DNA from: Larkinella punicea
GTDB lineage: Bacteria > Bacteroidota > Bacteroidia > Cytophagales > Spirosomataceae
Reading direction: 5' to 3'
Assembly (NCBI RefSeq): GCF_003334855.1
Contig: NZ_QOWE01000030.1
Span: 42,229-106,228 of the forward strand
Length of the DNA: 64,000 nt
The first letter of the stretch is position 1. The number at the start of each line of letters is the position of its first letter. The position numbers and the translations under genes were made by a program. The notes under the pieces are model-generated. The model did no database searches, was not told where the DNA came from, and saw only the letters and a list, made by a program, of their open reading frames with translations. This document shows, piece after piece, positions 17,846 through 26,786 of the stretch.

Positions 17846-19450
17846 ATGAAAAAGATAGTATTTTCCTTTTTTATGACAACTTTGCTGGTTATCAGCAATG
17901 CCTGCCAGAATCCACTGGATGATGTGGGAATTGGATTTAAAGACCCCATTGAAAACGGAATTGTTGAGCTCCGGTTCCGGAGTCTGAAAGGGCCGATGCC
18001 AAAAGAGATTGAATTAGCGGTGGCCGGGGCCGATGCCGACCAAATTGTGACGACCCTCAATACGACGAATTACAAAGTAAATGAGGATGGCGTCTTGATT
18101 CTGGCAGCTTCTCCCGAGGCCATTTATTCGAAAAATGATCCACTCAATTTTGTTGTTGCCGCCAAATCGGTGGGTTATCTGGACATTATTCAGCCGGTTA
18201 AACTGGCTGATACGGGCCGATACAGCCTGTCACCAAAGTGGCTGAAACTGAGTGATCCGCCTACCCACCTGTCGGCAACGCAGGTAGACGCGTTCGAACT
18301 ACCACTTGTCGCCGGCTTAGCCATCAAGACGCCCGTTGTCAACCAGAAAAAGGACAATGTAACGGTTCGGATCGAACCCGGCACTGAATTCAGGACAGCC
18401 AGTGGAACGGACTTGAGCGGCCCTTTGACGGCGGCTTTGCTCCACATCGAAAACCGGGGTAACAACCCTACCGATTTTCTACCGACGGGTTCAATCATGT
18501 CGTCGGTTACCAGTGCTGGCGGAGAAAAGTTGGGATCATTGCAACTCAGCCAGATTGCGGGGGCTTTTTCGCTGGAGTTTCACGATGACCAATTCCGGCT
18601 GGTTCAACAGGTTTCGAAACCGGTTTCCTGGGTCATGACGCTCAATCCGGCCACCATCAACCCCGCCCTGGGTCGCCCGCTTCAGCCGGGCGACGAAATT
18701 CCATTGTACCGCTATGACCGGGTTAGTAACCACTGGCAGCAGGAAAAACCGGGGCTGGTTACCCGCAATGCTTCCACCGGACAACCGGAATGCAGCCTTT
18801 CGATCTCGCATCCGGCTTTATGGGTGGCGGGCTGGACCCAGGCGGTTTGCGACGAGGGGCCTATTTTTACGGTAAGCAGTAAACTGAATCAGGTTGACAT
18901 CCGGTATCTATGCAAGGTCGTGGATGCCGATACGCGGCAGGAACTGAGCTCGTTTTATTCGCCTTTGAACAACGGCAGCCGCATCGTTCTGACGAATCTT
19001 TTACAGAACCGAAAAGTCCGGTTGCAGATTTTTGCCTTCAACGATGCCTATAGTAGCGGAAATCCGGGCCAGCCGGTGCTTGAAACCGCGCCCCAGCAAA
19101 CCTGCAACCGCAGCCCCCAAGTCGTGGATTTGCAAAAATTAGCAGTTCCACCTGCCATCACCGTAAGCTTTAATTTTGCGTGTCCGCCCCCCACTAAACT
19201 GGACGAATCCAGGTTACCCGCCCGGATTCGTTTGCAATACAGTGAGGCCGGAAAACGGAATTGGCGCGATCTGGTTACCCTGGATCGAAAAAGTACCAAA
19301 ACCATGTCCTATAAGCTGCAGGTCAAAAAACCGTATGATATTCGGGTTAGCACCGATGGCGGAGCAAGCTGGCCACTGGAGAAAAACCGGTTTGTGCCCG
19401 ACCACAACACACTGGCGTTCGAGATTGCCTCGCCGGAGTTTTGTAAATAG
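17846..19450 (+). CDS. Large lipoprotein of unknown function
   Basis: A 534-residue predicted surface or periplasmic lipoprotein with a clear SPII signal (MKKIVFSFFMTTLLVISNAC, Cys20). The rest is beta-rich and polar. Residues about 130-300 read like a repetitive beta-sandwich/ZU5-like block (VRIEPGTEF, LTAALLHIENR, ISHPALWVAGW). The C-terminal half has several Cys residues (VCDEG, RYLCKV, QTCNRS, NFACPPP) that may form disulfides. I do not recognise the family. It is a single gene preceded by a very AT-rich leader and followed 10 nt after its stop by a 48-bp-arm hairpin shared with ppk1. Confidence 0.85.
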   Translation: MKKIVFSFFMTTLLVISNACQNPLDDVGIGFKDPIENGIVELRFRSLKGPMPKEIELAVAGADADQIVTTLNTTNYKVNEDGVLILAASPEAIYSKNDPLNFVVAAKSVGYLDIIQPVKLADTGRYSLSPKWLKLSDPPTHLSATQVDAFELPLVAGLAIKTPVVNQKKDNVTVRIEPGTEFRTASGTDLSGPLTAALLHIENRGNNPTDFLPTGSIMSSVTSAGGEKLGSLQLSQIAGAFSLEFHDDQFRLVQQVSKPVSWVMTLNPATINPALGRPLQPGDEIPLYRYDRVSNHWQQEKPGLVTRNASTGQPECSLSISHPALWVAGWTQAVCDEGPIFTVSSKLNQVDIRYLCKVVDADTRQELSSFYSPLNNGSRIVLTNLLQNRKVRLQIFAFNDAYSSGNPGQPVLETAPQQTCNRSPQVVDLQKLAVPPAITVSFNFACPPPTKLDESRLPARIRLQYSEAGKRNWRDLVTLDRKSTKTMSYKLQVKKPYDIRVSTDGGASWPLEKNRFVPDHNTLAFEIASPEFCK

Positions 19451-19460
19451 TAGTTTTACG

Positions 19461-19567
19461 GTTTACGGTATTCCGTTTACGCCGGGCCGTCGCTACGGTG
19501 GCTGACGCGTTTGAAGCGTGCGTCAGCCACCGTAGCGACGGCCCGGCGTAAACGGAATACCGTAAAC
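19461..19567. repeat. 48-bp perfect hairpin between convergent genes
   Basis: Arms 19461-19508 and 19520-19567 are perfect complements with an 11-nt loop. The structure starts 10 nt after the lipoprotein stop and ends at the base next to the ppk1 stop codon (19568), so it spans the whole convergent gap. The outer part is made of 7-nt units (GTTTACG, GTATTCC, GTTTACG). The inner part is GC-rich with a GCCGGGCCG core also found in the 56211-56347 hairpin. It probably acts as a terminator in both directions. Confidence 0.95.
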
Positions 19568-21889
19568 TTAACTCGTGTGAACCTCCGTTTGCGGCTGTGT
19601 TTCCGGTTGGGGCGGCTCAGGTTCGATCGGTTTTTCGTTCACGAATAATTTCGCCTGCATGACTTCCTTCTGCGTCACTTCAAAAAACTTCTTCTGAATA
19701 TTGAACGGCGGATCCGTTTCTTCGTCCGCGCAGCATCTCACGTAAACCCCGTCTTCGTGAAGTTCATAGGCGTTGACGTTGTCACGCAGATTGTAGTCCA
19801 GCAGGTGAATGGCCTGCTGTTTCACCCGTTTGTCCACCAGCAAAAACAACGATTCGATGCGCCGGTCGAAACTACGCACCATGACATCGGCACTGCCGCC
19901 GTAAATCTTCGGATCGTCATTGTTGTGGAAATAAAACAGACGCGTGTGTTCCAGAAAATCACCGACAATGGACCGGACGGTAATGTTCTCACTCAACCCC
20001 TGCCGATGGGGCCGCAGGCAGCAAATACCGCGTACGATGAGCCGAATGGGCACCCCCGCCTGAGAAGCCTTATAAAGTTCGTCAATCACCTCCTGATCCT
20101 CCAGGGAGTTGATTTTGATGCAAATACCGCTCGGTAACCCCGCTCTGGCGTTTTCGGATTCGGCCCGGATGAGCTTGACCAGTTGCTTCCGCATGTCGCG
20201 CGGGGCAGTAATCAAATACTGGTAATCGTTGGGCAGCGAGTGTCCGGTAATGACATTGAAAAATTCGGAAATATCGTGCGTATACACCTCGTCGGTGGTC
20301 AGCAAACCGATGTCAGTGTAAAGTTTCGACGTCTCTTCGTTGTAGTTTCCACTCGACAGGTGGGCATACCGAACCACGCGCGAACCTTCACTCCGAACCA
20401 CCAGCAGCAGTTTCGTATGCGTTTTATAACTACTGATCCCGTAAATCACAAAACAGCCGGCTTTTTGCAGCCGCTGGGCTTCACGAATGTTGTTTTCTTC
20501 GTCGAAACGGGCTTTTACTTCAAACAAAACCGAAACATGTTTACCATTTTCGGCGGCTTTCAGCAAGGCTTCTGTGATCCGCGACCGTTTGGCCAGGCGA
20601 TAAATTGTGAGTTTGATGGCTAGCACATTCGGATCCTCGGCAGCCTGTTCCAGCAGCGACATCACCGGCTCGAAGTTGTTATAGGGATGATGGAGCAGAA
20701 TATCCCGCTCTTTCATCAACTCGAAAATGTCCGCATTTTTCTCCCGACGCATTCCCAAAGCCGGTACGGGGGCTGGGGGTGCAGGCAATTCATCACGAAA
20801 TTCCGGGTGCCGAACGACTTGCCAAAGGCTCGTATAATCAATCAGTTCCGCATTTTCAAACAGATTGTAGTCATCGATTTCCCAGCGTTTTTTCAACAGA
20901 TTCACCATCCATTCCGACGCATTGGGTTCAATTTCGACACGAACCACGCGACCCAGCCGGCGGTTTTTGATTTTCTGCTTGATTTCGTCGATAAAATCGT
21001 TTTCGATGTCGTCGCTTTCCTCCAGGGTAAAATCGCCATTTCGCGTTATCCGCATCAGATTAACCGAGTCGATTTCTACATTCCGGTATAACTTCTTGAT
21101 TTCCTGACGGATAATCTCTTCAATTGGCAGAAAACACGTTTCGTCTTTGCGCTCAAATGGCATGAAACGGGGCAGATTGGCCGGAATCTGAACGAACGAT
21201 AACCGCTGGTTCTCGTCATCATCCCCGGCTTTCACGGGGCGACTGGGGTCCTGGGTAACAACGCTGAAAATCAGCACCTTTGCCAGCAACATCGGAAAGG
21301 TGTGTGTATAGTCGTAGACCATCGGCGTCAGCATGGGATAAATGGTCCGATCGAAATAATCGACCGCCTTCACCCGCTCGTCGTCGGTAAGGTCATCCAG
21401 TCCGACAAATCGAAAGTCGATGTCCTTGAACGACGCTTTCAATTCATCAAAAACCGCACGCTGGTCCCGGCTGAACTGCTGTGCCGCCGTCATCAGGGCT
21501 TTTCGGAAAGGAATTTCCCGCAAACCGGAATAATCGACGCGCTCTTTTCCGTAGTCGAGGTAATTGTAGAGACTCCCGATGCGAATGGTAAAAAACTCGT
21601 CCAGGTTCGACGCCGTAATGGCCAGGAACTTGAGTCGGTCGAGCAGATGACGTTCGGGCGTTCGGGCCTGATCCAATACCCGGTCGTTGAATTTCAGCCA
21701 GCTCAGGTCACGGCTGATGTAGTTGCTCTGGTCGATGACATTCGCCAGTTTTTCGTTTATTTTCATAGCCTTACCATCTTCCGAATCGGATGGTAAAGTT
21801 ACTTTACGCCCTGAGAAAAACGAGAAAAGATTCCCGAAAGAACCCTTCCTTTCCATATTATCTTTTTGTGAAGGACTTTTGCCGGTCAT
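19568..21889 (-). CDS. ppk1: Polyphosphate kinase 1
   Basis: Makes inorganic polyphosphate from ATP, reversibly, as a membrane-associated oligomer. The N-domain starts SNYISRDLSWLKFNDRVLDQA and contains AITASNLDEFFTIRIG. The active-site block has L-L-HHPYNNFEPV and KLTIYRLAKRSRI, then SYKTHTKLLLVVR with the phosphorylated His at residue 491 of this frame (E. coli His435). FNVITGHSLP, ICCLRPHRQGLS, HTRLFYFHN and GGSADVMVRSFDRRIE follow. The C-terminus carries a Pro/Glu-rich tail of about 20 residues. From the ATG at 21889 the protein is 773 residues. An internal ATG at 21766 would remove a polar 41-residue leader and give a length closer to the family's, so the true start is uncertain. Confidence 0.96.
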   Translation of the reverse strand: MTGKSPSQKDNMERKGSFGNLFSFFSGRKVTLPSDSEDGKAMKINEKLANVIDQSNYISRDLSWLKFNDRVLDQARTPERHLLDRLKFLAITASNLDEFFTIRIGSLYNYLDYGKERVDYSGLREIPFRKALMTAAQQFSRDQRAVFDELKASFKDIDFRFVGLDDLTDDERVKAVDYFDRTIYPMLTPMVYDYTHTFPMLLAKVLIFSVVTQDPSRPVKAGDDDENQRLSFVQIPANLPRFMPFERKDETCFLPIEEIIRQEIKKLYRNVEIDSVNLMRITRNGDFTLEESDDIENDFIDEIKQKIKNRRLGRVVRVEIEPNASEWMVNLLKKRWEIDDYNLFENAELIDYTSLWQVVRHPEFRDELPAPPAPVPALGMRREKNADIFELMKERDILLHHPYNNFEPVMSLLEQAAEDPNVLAIKLTIYRLAKRSRITEALLKAAENGKHVSVLFEVKARFDEENNIREAQRLQKAGCFVIYGISSYKTHTKLLLVVRSEGSRVVRYAHLSSGNYNEETSKLYTDIGLLTTDEVYTHDISEFFNVITGHSLPNDYQYLITAPRDMRKQLVKLIRAESENARAGLPSGICIKINSLEDQEVIDELYKASQAGVPIRLIVRGICCLRPHRQGLSENITVRSIVGDFLEHTRLFYFHNNDDPKIYGGSADVMVRSFDRRIESLFLLVDKRVKQQAIHLLDYNLRDNVNAYELHEDGVYVRCCADEETDPPFNIQKKFFEVTQKEVMQAKLFVNEKPIEPEPPQPETQPQTEVHTS

Positions 21890-22337
21890 AGGTAGGGATG
21901 AACTTTATTGTATTCAAGTAACGCATAGTATAACAACTTCGTACGCTACTTTTTAGTTTACGGCACCTTCCTGCCACTTCATACGCACAGATTCTGTACC
22001 AAAAGGGTCGTCCACTCAAAAAAACGGCAAAAAAGAACGCCGAAGCATTTTTTGCATTAATTCTTTCAATGTTACAACCTTTCAATCATTGCATATGCAA
22101 AAATAATTTATTTATAATTGAAATCTTCAGTGGTATTTTAGAAATTTTGGTACGAGAATTGTTTATTATCAATCTAATAGCAGGATCAATGTATCGGTTT
22201 TTATAACGACTGATCTAAAAAACGGATTGACTTATGATGACTCGTACATGCCGTTCCGCTGAAGAACGACCCGGACAATCGGGTCTATCAATTAGCACTA
22301 TTTATTCACCTGTTATGCGGTAGATTAGCTCAACAAT

Positions 22338-22362
22338 AAAAAAACGAATAAATCGTTTTTTT
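22338..22362. terminator. Isolated terminator-like hairpin
   Basis: Stem AAAAAAACGA (22338-22347) and its complement (22353-22362) with a 5-nt loop, ending in a T-run on the plus strand and, by symmetry, on the minus strand too. No protein gene ends nearby on either strand, so the transcript it would stop is unknown. Confidence 0.4.
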
Positions 22363-22726
22363 GGCAATACCAGCAATAATTCCTACACAAATTGGCAGAT
22401 TTTCAAACCAATTGTGACAACCTGAAAGCGCTTCAAAAAGCTGTTTTGGTGCCGGATGGCCTTTTTTTAGATGCTTTCCACTAAATTCAGGCTAATCTAT
22501 TCTAGCCTTTCACAGCCTTTTGTCCTAAGCAGCAATGAGTTGTTTAGCTACTTTATCTGTTCAGACTCAGCAGCATACTTATCATACAACGCCATTCTGT
22601 CGCCCTTTAACATGTGCCATTAATTGAACCTTTTGGGTAGCAACTAAAAATTACCGGCGACATCAAGTCATTGAATCAAATGGTTGTTAGTCCGAAAAAT
22701 AAAATCAAATTAACTCCCTCCGTACT

Positions 22727-22846
22727 ATGTGGCTAAAATCGAGAATACCCTGGCGTTTTTTTTCAGTAATCCTGGTTTATTTTAGCATTCACTGGTTTAT
22801 TGAAAGCCTGCCCGATTTGATCCGTTATTTTTCTAACCGCCCCTAA
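22727..22846 (+). CDS. Possible 39-residue membrane peptide
   Basis: An ATG-started frame of 39 codons plus TAA encodes a basic N-terminus (MWLKSRIPWR), one hydrophobic segment (FFSVILVYFSIHWFI, about residues 11-25) and a polar end (ESLPDLIRYFSNRP). It has the shape of a small single-span membrane protein and lies in an otherwise empty region. There is no clear ribosome-binding site or promoter, so this may be chance. Confidence 0.25.
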   Translation: MWLKSRIPWRFFSVILVYFSIHWFIESLPDLIRYFSNRP

Positions 22847-22934
22847 AAACAGAAAATCCTGTCGTTCTTCCGGATTATGGTTTTTACCAGCAGGGGTTTC
22901 CCGGAACATTCCGGATAACCGTTCCTGAGCGAAC

Positions 22935-22961
22935 AAAAAAAAAGCGGGCTATTCGCCCGCT
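22935..22961 (-). terminator. Rho-independent terminator of gyrB
   Basis: The stem AGCGGGC/GCCCGCT (22943-22949 and 22955-22961) with a 5-nt loop is followed on the minus strand by a run of nine T (22935-22943 region). It lies 6 nt after the gyrB stop. Confidence 0.85.
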
Positions 22962-22966
22962 CTGTC

Positions 22967-24967
22967 TTACACGTCTACTTTTGCATATTTGGCGTTTCGC
23001 TCAATGAACTCCCGCCGGGGGGCCACCTCATCGCCCATCAGGGTCGAAAAGACGTGGTCGGCTTCGGCGGCCGACTCGATGGTCACTCGCTTGAGGCTCC
23101 GTTTCTCGGGGTCCATCGTCGTGCTCCACAACTGCTCCGGATTCATTTCTCCCAGACCTTTGTACCGCTGCACGTTCACGTTCTCCTCACGACCCGATCC
23201 GGCCAGTTCCCGAATAGCGGCTTCGCGTTGTTGCTCGGTCCAGCAATACCGTTCTTCCTTGCCTTTTTTGACCAGATAAAACGGTGGCTGGGCGATGTAC
23301 AGAAACGCATTGTCGATCAGCGAGCGCATGTGGCGGAAAAACAGGGTCAGAATCAGCGTCCGGATGTGGCTACCATCGACGTCGGCATCGGTCATGATGA
23401 TCACCTTATGATACCGCAGTTTCTCCAGATTCATCACGGTTTCGCCATTGACGCGTTCGTAGCGAATCCCGAGCGCCGTAATGATGTTCTTGATTTCTTC
23501 GTTTTCGTAAATCTTGTGTTCCAGGGCTTTTTCCACGTTCAGGATTTTCCCCCGCAACGGCAGAATCGCCTGGAAAGCGCGGTTACGGCCCTGTTTGGCA
23601 GAACCGCCGGCCGAATCCCCTTCCACCAGGTAGATTTCGCAATTCTCCGGATTGGTGTCCGAACAGTCGGCGAGTTTACCTGGCAAGCCCATCCCGCTCA
23701 TGAAGTCCTTGCGGTCGGTCATGATGCGTTTATAGGCCAGATCGGCGGCAATTCGGGCCTGTGCTGAAATCAACACCTTCCGAACGATCGACGAGGCTTC
23801 TTTCGGGTGTTCCTCCAGCCACATTTCGAGCATTTCAGCCACCGTCGAGCTAACGGCTCCAACGACATCGCTGTTCCCCAGTTTGGTCTTGGTTTGGCCT
23901 TCAAACTGCGGTTCGGCCACTTTCACCGAAATAACGGCAGTTAGCCCCTTGCGGAAGTCGCTCCCGTCGAAGGTCACTTTACCGGAATTTTTCCCCAGCA
24001 AATGCGCATTGCGTTCGGCATAGCCTTTCAGAATCCGGGTCAAGGCGGTTCGGAATCCCTGCACGTGCGTGCCGCCTTCGATCGTATTGATGTTGTTGAC
24101 GTAGGAAGAGATGTTTTCGCCTGCTTCCATGTTGTAGACCATCGCCACCTGAACGGGCGTCGTCCCGGTCTCGCGTTCCATGTAAATGGGCGACATGCCT
24201 TCCAGGGAAGGACGGCTTTCATCCACATATTTCACAAACTCGGTCAAACCGCCTTCCGAATAAAACTCCGTGTGCAGCGGTTCGCCCTGTTCGTTCATAT
24301 CACGCAAATCGGTCAGGGTAATGCGAATGCGTTTGTTGAGGAAGGCCAGCTCGCGCAAACGACCGGCTACGGTATCGTATTTGTAAACGCTTTCGGTAAA
24401 AATCGAATCATCGGGTTTGAAGCGCACCGTTGTTCCGGTATCCGTTGCCGTACCGATTTCCCGAACGGGATAAACCGGCTGCCCGATGTGGTATTCCTGC
24501 TCGAACACTTTGCCTTCGCGGTGTACTTCAACGTGCAGAAACGTCGAGAGTGCATTCACGCAGGAAACCCCCACGCCGTGCAAACCGCCGGACACTTTGT
24601 AGGTATCCTTGTCGAATTTACCCCCGGCATGAAGCACGGTCATGACCACTTCCAGGGCTGATTTGCCTAATTTAGTCTGCATTCCGGTCGGAATACCCCG
24701 GCCGTTATCTTTCACCGTAATCGAATTATCTTCGTTAATCGTAACCTGAATGGTATCACAATAACCGGCTAAAGCTTCGTCGATGGAGTTATCAACTACT
24801 TCCCAGATCAGGTGATGTAACCCTTTGATACCAACATCGCCGATGTACATGGCCGGTCTTTTCCGAACGGCTTCGAGACCTTCCAGGACCTGGATATTGT
24901 CTGCATCGTAATTACCTCTGGAACGTTCTTCGGGTGTGATGTCGGCTTCAATTAATTCGTTTGTCAT
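22967..24967 (-). CDS. gyrB: DNA gyrase subunit B
   Basis: ATPase and Toprim subunit of gyrase, which introduces negative supercoils together with GyrA. GHKL ATPase motifs: EVVDNSIDEALAG near 58-70, DNGRGIPTG near 91-99 and GGLHGVG near 129-135. The transducer domain follows, then the Toprim motifs EGDSAGGSAKQGRNRAFQAI and DADVDGSHIRTL. The C-terminus (REFIERNAKYAKVDV) is that of GyrB rather than ParE. At 666 residues it lacks the about 170-residue insertion found in E. coli GyrB, as is usual in Bacteroidota. The frame opens with a TTG at 24976; I chose the in-frame ATG at 24967. It is a single gene with its own terminator, and gyrA is not in the window. Confidence 0.97.
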   Translation of the reverse strand: MTNELIEADITPEERSRGNYDADNIQVLEGLEAVRKRPAMYIGDVGIKGLHHLIWEVVDNSIDEALAGYCDTIQVTINEDNSITVKDNGRGIPTGMQTKLGKSALEVVMTVLHAGGKFDKDTYKVSGGLHGVGVSCVNALSTFLHVEVHREGKVFEQEYHIGQPVYPVREIGTATDTGTTVRFKPDDSIFTESVYKYDTVAGRLRELAFLNKRIRITLTDLRDMNEQGEPLHTEFYSEGGLTEFVKYVDESRPSLEGMSPIYMERETGTTPVQVAMVYNMEAGENISSYVNNINTIEGGTHVQGFRTALTRILKGYAERNAHLLGKNSGKVTFDGSDFRKGLTAVISVKVAEPQFEGQTKTKLGNSDVVGAVSSTVAEMLEMWLEEHPKEASSIVRKVLISAQARIAADLAYKRIMTDRKDFMSGMGLPGKLADCSDTNPENCEIYLVEGDSAGGSAKQGRNRAFQAILPLRGKILNVEKALEHKIYENEEIKNIITALGIRYERVNGETVMNLEKLRYHKVIIMTDADVDGSHIRTLILTLFFRHMRSLIDNAFLYIAQPPFYLVKKGKEERYCWTEQQREAAIRELAGSGREENVNVQRYKGLGEMNPEQLWSTTMDPEKRSLKRVTIESAAEADHVFSTLMGDEVAPRREFIERNAKYAKVDV

Positions 24968-25233
24968 AGAATGCAATCAGTATAGCTCCGTTTTACGGAA
25001 TTGTTATAAGAAATGCGGTTAAAAGGACGATTTCGGATAGTAAAAATACAAATTTTCCGGGTCATTTCCTAGCCCCGTTCGGCTTAACGTATAAATATAC
25101 CTACAAAACAATGGACAGCAAAATTTTGTGTTTACGAATAGCGGTAAAAATGAGCGGGAATTGGCATTTTTAAAACTAAACCAATCCCTTTTTCGTCTAT
25201 CTAAAGGGAACATCCATCAAGCATAGCAAGTAC

Positions 25234-25854
25234 ATGAGAAAACTGTTGTTTTTCGTAGCCATTTCTGCCTTCGCACTGACTTTCAGCCAATGCAGCGTCA
25301 ACCGCCAGATCACGCAGGCCAAAGCTCTGGGCGATTGCAAATTCAATATCACATCGGCCGACAGCGTTTATCTGTCCGGCATCGACGTTCGGAAACTGAA
25401 AAATCTGGAAGATCTGAATCCCATGAAGTATCCGCAACTGGCCACGGGATTCATGACCAAAAGCATTCCGCTGAGCGCCCGGATCAACATCGACATCACC
25501 AATCCGACCAATAAAACGGCGGCTATCGACCAGTTGGAATACAAAATTATGCTGGCGGAACAGGAACTCTTTAACGGGTTTGTCAACCAGCGCATCGAAG
25601 TAGCCCCCGGTGGCGGCTCAACGCGCGTTCCGATCAAGCTGAACGCCAATGCCTACAAACTGATGACCGACGAAAAAAACCGCGGTGCGTTCACAGATCT
25701 GGTGCGAAACATGAGCGGATCGAACAGCGCCAAACCGTCGATGCTGACGATCAAAATCAAACCAACCCTTGCGCTGGGGAATAAGAAAGTCAACTATCCC
25801 GGTTATATCACGATCGATAAGGAAATGACGAATAAGATTCTTTTGGGGCAATAA
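25234..25854 (+). CDS. Lipoprotein with LEA2-like domain
   Basis: A 206-residue predicted lipoprotein (signal MRKLLFFVAISAFALTFSQC, Cys20). After the Cys it reads as a beta-sandwich: DVRKLKNLEDLNPM, then the hydrophobic strand-like pattern ARINIDITNPTNKTAAIDQLEYKIMLAEQELFNG, followed by IEVAPGGGSTRVPIKLN. The 'I-x-I-T-NPTN...L-Y-I-x-x..L-F-G' pattern recalls the LEA type 2 (water-stress) fold seen in small Bacteroidota lipoproteins. The assignment is by pattern and moderate. It is a single gene whose stop is 6 nt from a long hairpin shared with the convergent response regulator. Confidence 0.85.
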   Translation: MRKLLFFVAISAFALTFSQCSVNRQITQAKALGDCKFNITSADSVYLSGIDVRKLKNLEDLNPMKYPQLATGFMTKSIPLSARINIDITNPTNKTAAIDQLEYKIMLAEQELFNGFVNQRIEVAPGGGSTRVPIKLNANAYKLMTDEKNRGAFTDLVRNMSGSNSAKPSMLTIKIKPTLALGNKKVNYPGYITIDKEMTNKILLGQ

Positions 25855-25860
25855 GAAGGG

Positions 25861-25958
25861 AATACTAAATGCAAAATGAGTAATGCTGAATGTAAAAGTA
25901 ATCGAATCGCTATCGGAATACTTTTACATTCAGCATTACTCATTTTGTATTTAGTATT
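25861..25958. repeat. 40-bp hairpin of heptamer units between convergent genes
   Basis: Arms 25861-25900 and 25919-25958 are complementary except for one G:T position, with an 18-nt loop. The left arm is a run of 7-nt units (AAATGCA, AAATGAG, TAATGCT, GAATGTA, AAAGTAA). It begins 6 nt after the lipoprotein stop and ends 5 nt before the response-regulator stop. It is closely related to the hairpin at 63801-63876. Confidence 0.95.
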
Positions 25959-25963
25959 TCTTT

Positions 25964-26767
25964 TCAAGAATAGCTTTCCTCTACTTTCCAGACATTACTC
26001 GCATAAATCAGCAGTTCGCGGACGCGGTGGCCGAGAACGAGACGGCATTTGGGCCGGGCACCTTTTTCGAGGTAACTGATGGCTTCCCGGTTCAGGATGT
26101 GGCTTTTCCCGATCCGGATGAAATGATCCGGTGGCAGGAGTTTTTCGAGCGTATCGAGCGTTAGATTCGGCACGTTGAGGTGTTCCTGTTTGGAGCAATA
26201 GACGTTGATCTGCTTGTTGGCCGATTCGCAGTACATGATGTCGGCCACCTCGATGCGGTGGAGCGCCACCGAATTTTGAAACGTCAGAAACCGGGGGCCC
26301 GACAAAACCGCCGACTCCGGGTTCTGACTGAACGCTCTTTCCAGTTGAGCCGTCAGCTCGATTTCATGCTCCTTGTCGGCCTTCCACTTGTGGTAAAACA
26401 GTCGGAACTTCTCTTTCAGAATCAGCGGATCGATGGGCTTCACCACAAAATCCGAGTGAGGATGCGGGGCGGCCTTTTGAACCGCCGTGAGCGCATCGTC
26501 GGGATAGCCCGAGATGAAAATGACGCCGTAAAACTGTTGTTGCAACGTAAGCTCATCCAGCAATTCAAAACCGCTGCGGATGGGCATCTTGATGTCCAGA
26601 AAAATCAGATCCGGTTTTTGTTCCGCAATCAAATCCAGCCCCTCCGTCACATTGCCGGCTTCGCCCACCACGCTCACTTCCGGCACGGAGGATAACATGC
26701 TGCGCAACGTTCGCCGAACCGGCAGTTCGTCGTCGATAATGACCGATCGTACCATCAATGCATTCAT
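25964..26767 (-). CDS. LytTR-type response regulator
   Basis: DNA-binding response regulator of 267 residues. The receiver domain (about 6-125) has the acidic pair Asp12/Asp13, the phosphoacceptor Asp58 in IFLDIKMP and the Lys110 of VVKP. The C-terminal LytTR domain (about 160-262) has R-F-L-TFQNSVALHRIEVADIMYCESANKQINVY and FIRIGKSHILNREAISYLEKG. It starts 19 nt after the stop of the histidine kinase gene on the same strand, so the two form a cognate pair. A longer frame to 26890 overlaps the kinase and has no family support. A second ATG at 26755 is also possible. Confidence 0.94.
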   Translation of the reverse strand: MNALMVRSVIIDDELPVRRTLRSMLSSVPEVSVVGEAGNVTEGLDLIAEQKPDLIFLDIKMPIRSGFELLDELTLQQQFYGVIFISGYPDDALTAVQKAAPHPHSDFVVKPIDPLILKEKFRLFYHKWKADKEHEIELTAQLERAFSQNPESAVLSGPRFLTFQNSVALHRIEVADIMYCESANKQINVYCSKQEHLNVPNLTLDTLEKLLPPDHFIRIGKSHILNREAISYLEKGARPKCRLVLGHRVRELLIYASNVWKVEESYS

Positions 26768-26786
26768 AGCGAGTCGTTTAAAAAGA

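Larger units (their letters stand above)
21890..22966. other. Gene-poor, AT-rich 1-kb region between gyrB and ppk1
   Basis: No long reading frame is convincing in these 1077 bases. I can support only a gyrB terminator (22935-22961), an isolated terminator-like hairpin (22338-22362) and one possible 39-codon membrane ORF (22727-22846). The rest, including the ppk1 upstream region near 21890-22090, is AT-rich without clear motifs. A small RNA ending at the isolated hairpin is possible. Confidence 0.5.

Noticed and set aside
25019..25213. 64-codon minus-strand ORF upstream of gyrB
   Set aside because: Low-complexity, Phe/Cys-rich, no start signal; likely chance in AT-rich DNA.
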